From contig PBVO01000003.1 in assembly GCA_002729015.1 (NCBI GenBank), forward strand, positions 1 to 15,923: a DNA stretch of 15,923 nucleotides, in the 5' to 3' direction. A program made the position numbers and the translations under genes. The stretch is from Candidatus Poribacteria bacterium (GTDB taxonomy: Bacteria > Poribacteria > WGA-4E > UBA9662). A model generated the notes under the pieces. The model worked only from the letters and a program-made list of their open reading frames with translations, had not been told where the DNA came from and did no database searches. Of this stretch, positions 15,831 to 15,923 are shown piece after piece. Each line of letters opens with the position of its first letter. Positions within the stretch are counted from its first letter, which is position 1.

Positions 15831-15923
15831 TTAGATCCTCACGAACTCATAGAAGAGGCGACTCTCTGGCCCCCACTGTGGATACTTTTTGATGAAGGTA
15901 AACCCCATCCACTGAAGCCATTT
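15831..15923 (-). CDS. gp13-like protein (DUF2833/GNAT-like), C-terminal end only
   Basis: This is the last 30 codons of a gene that enters from the right edge and ends at TAA (15833-15831). The visible peptide starts KWLQWMGFTFIKKYPQWGPE and ends FYEFVRI. The pattern W-x-x-x-(L/M)-GF ... P-x-x-GP ... F-Y-E-F-x-R is what I associate with the C terminus of T7 gp13-type proteins (DUF2833, an acetyltransferase-like fold). In T7, gp13 sits immediately upstream of gene 14, which matches the order here, since a gp14-like gene begins three bases after this stop. The frame is open to the window edge. In T7 gp13 is needed for virion morphogenesis; any acetyltransferase activity is unproven. The assignment rests on a short tail motif plus synteny, so it is moderate. 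Confidence 0.6.
   Translation of the reverse strand, partial: KWLQWMGFTFIKKYPQWGPESRLFYEFVRI
15837..15840 (-). promoter_or_regulatory. Shine-Dalgarno site of the gp14-like gene
   Basis: On the coding strand GAGG lies 9 nt upstream of the ATG at 15827, inside the last codons of the upstream gp13-like gene. It supports this start and suggests that the gp14-like gene is translated independently as well as by coupling. It is a strong ribosome site compared with those of the downstream genes in this window. Confidence 0.6.

Noticed and set aside
1..15923. Terminators, tRNA genes, attachment sites, CRISPR arrays or insertion sequences
   Set aside because: Coding density is almost complete, gaps are at most 17 nt, and no hairpin-plus-T-run, cloverleaf, spaced repeat array or transposase was found by reading.

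Overview
The window is part of the virion-structure region of a T7-like podovirus. Every gene supported here lies on the minus strand, so the genetic order runs from the right edge to the left. The order is: tail of a gp13-like (DUF2833/GNAT-like) protein, gp14-like, gp15-like and gp16-like internal (ejection) proteins, a T7 gp17-type tail fibre, then a run of small fibre-associated genes that continues off the left edge. Genes are 0-17 nt apart or overlap, there is no non-coding stretch over 17 nt, and I see no RNA gene, insertion sequence, CRISPR array or rho-independent terminator. The DNA is AT-rich. The fibre modules (13-residue TTxELNxxDGVTx repeats, VNGVLQKP, GDLVYAKDTDK and RNLIINGAMQVAQRGT motifs) are of the kind common in marine cyanophages and SAR11 phages. 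The best guess is a marine autographivirus-type podophage of picocyanobacteria, with a Pelagibacter phage as the alternative. The host cannot be fixed from this window.

Right part (15923-5120): gp13-like end, gp14-like (228 aa), gp15-like (776 aa) and a giant gp16-like protein of 2556 aa. In T7 the gp14-gp15-gp16 set forms the internal core that is ejected into the cell ahead of the DNA and builds a conduit across the envelope. Here the gp16-position protein is about twice the T7 length (1318 aa). It shows no recognisable lytic transglycosylase at its N terminus, but carries an HExxH zinc-metallopeptidase-like motif (H1144-E-S-F-H1148, with candidate third ligand E1193) and a region resembling an ADP-ribosyltransferase fold (about 1485-1615, Y1520). 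This combination resembles the phage 'polyvalent proteins' and suggests that the core delivers enzymatic effectors along with the genome. It is the most interesting part of the window.

Left part (5116-1): an 870-aa tail fibre with the T7 gp17 N-terminal attachment domain and a shaft built as exact 33-residue linkers alternating with runs of three, two and four 13-residue repeats. It is followed by four short genes (203, 91, 219 and at least 318 aa) joined by a 9-nt gap, an ATGA overlap, a TAATG overlap and another ATGA overlap. Three of these look like stem-plus-tip fibre or host-recognition proteins. The 91-aa product resembles a small protein that accompanies phage fibres. Together they look like a modular host-recognition cassette attached downstream of the main fibre gene.
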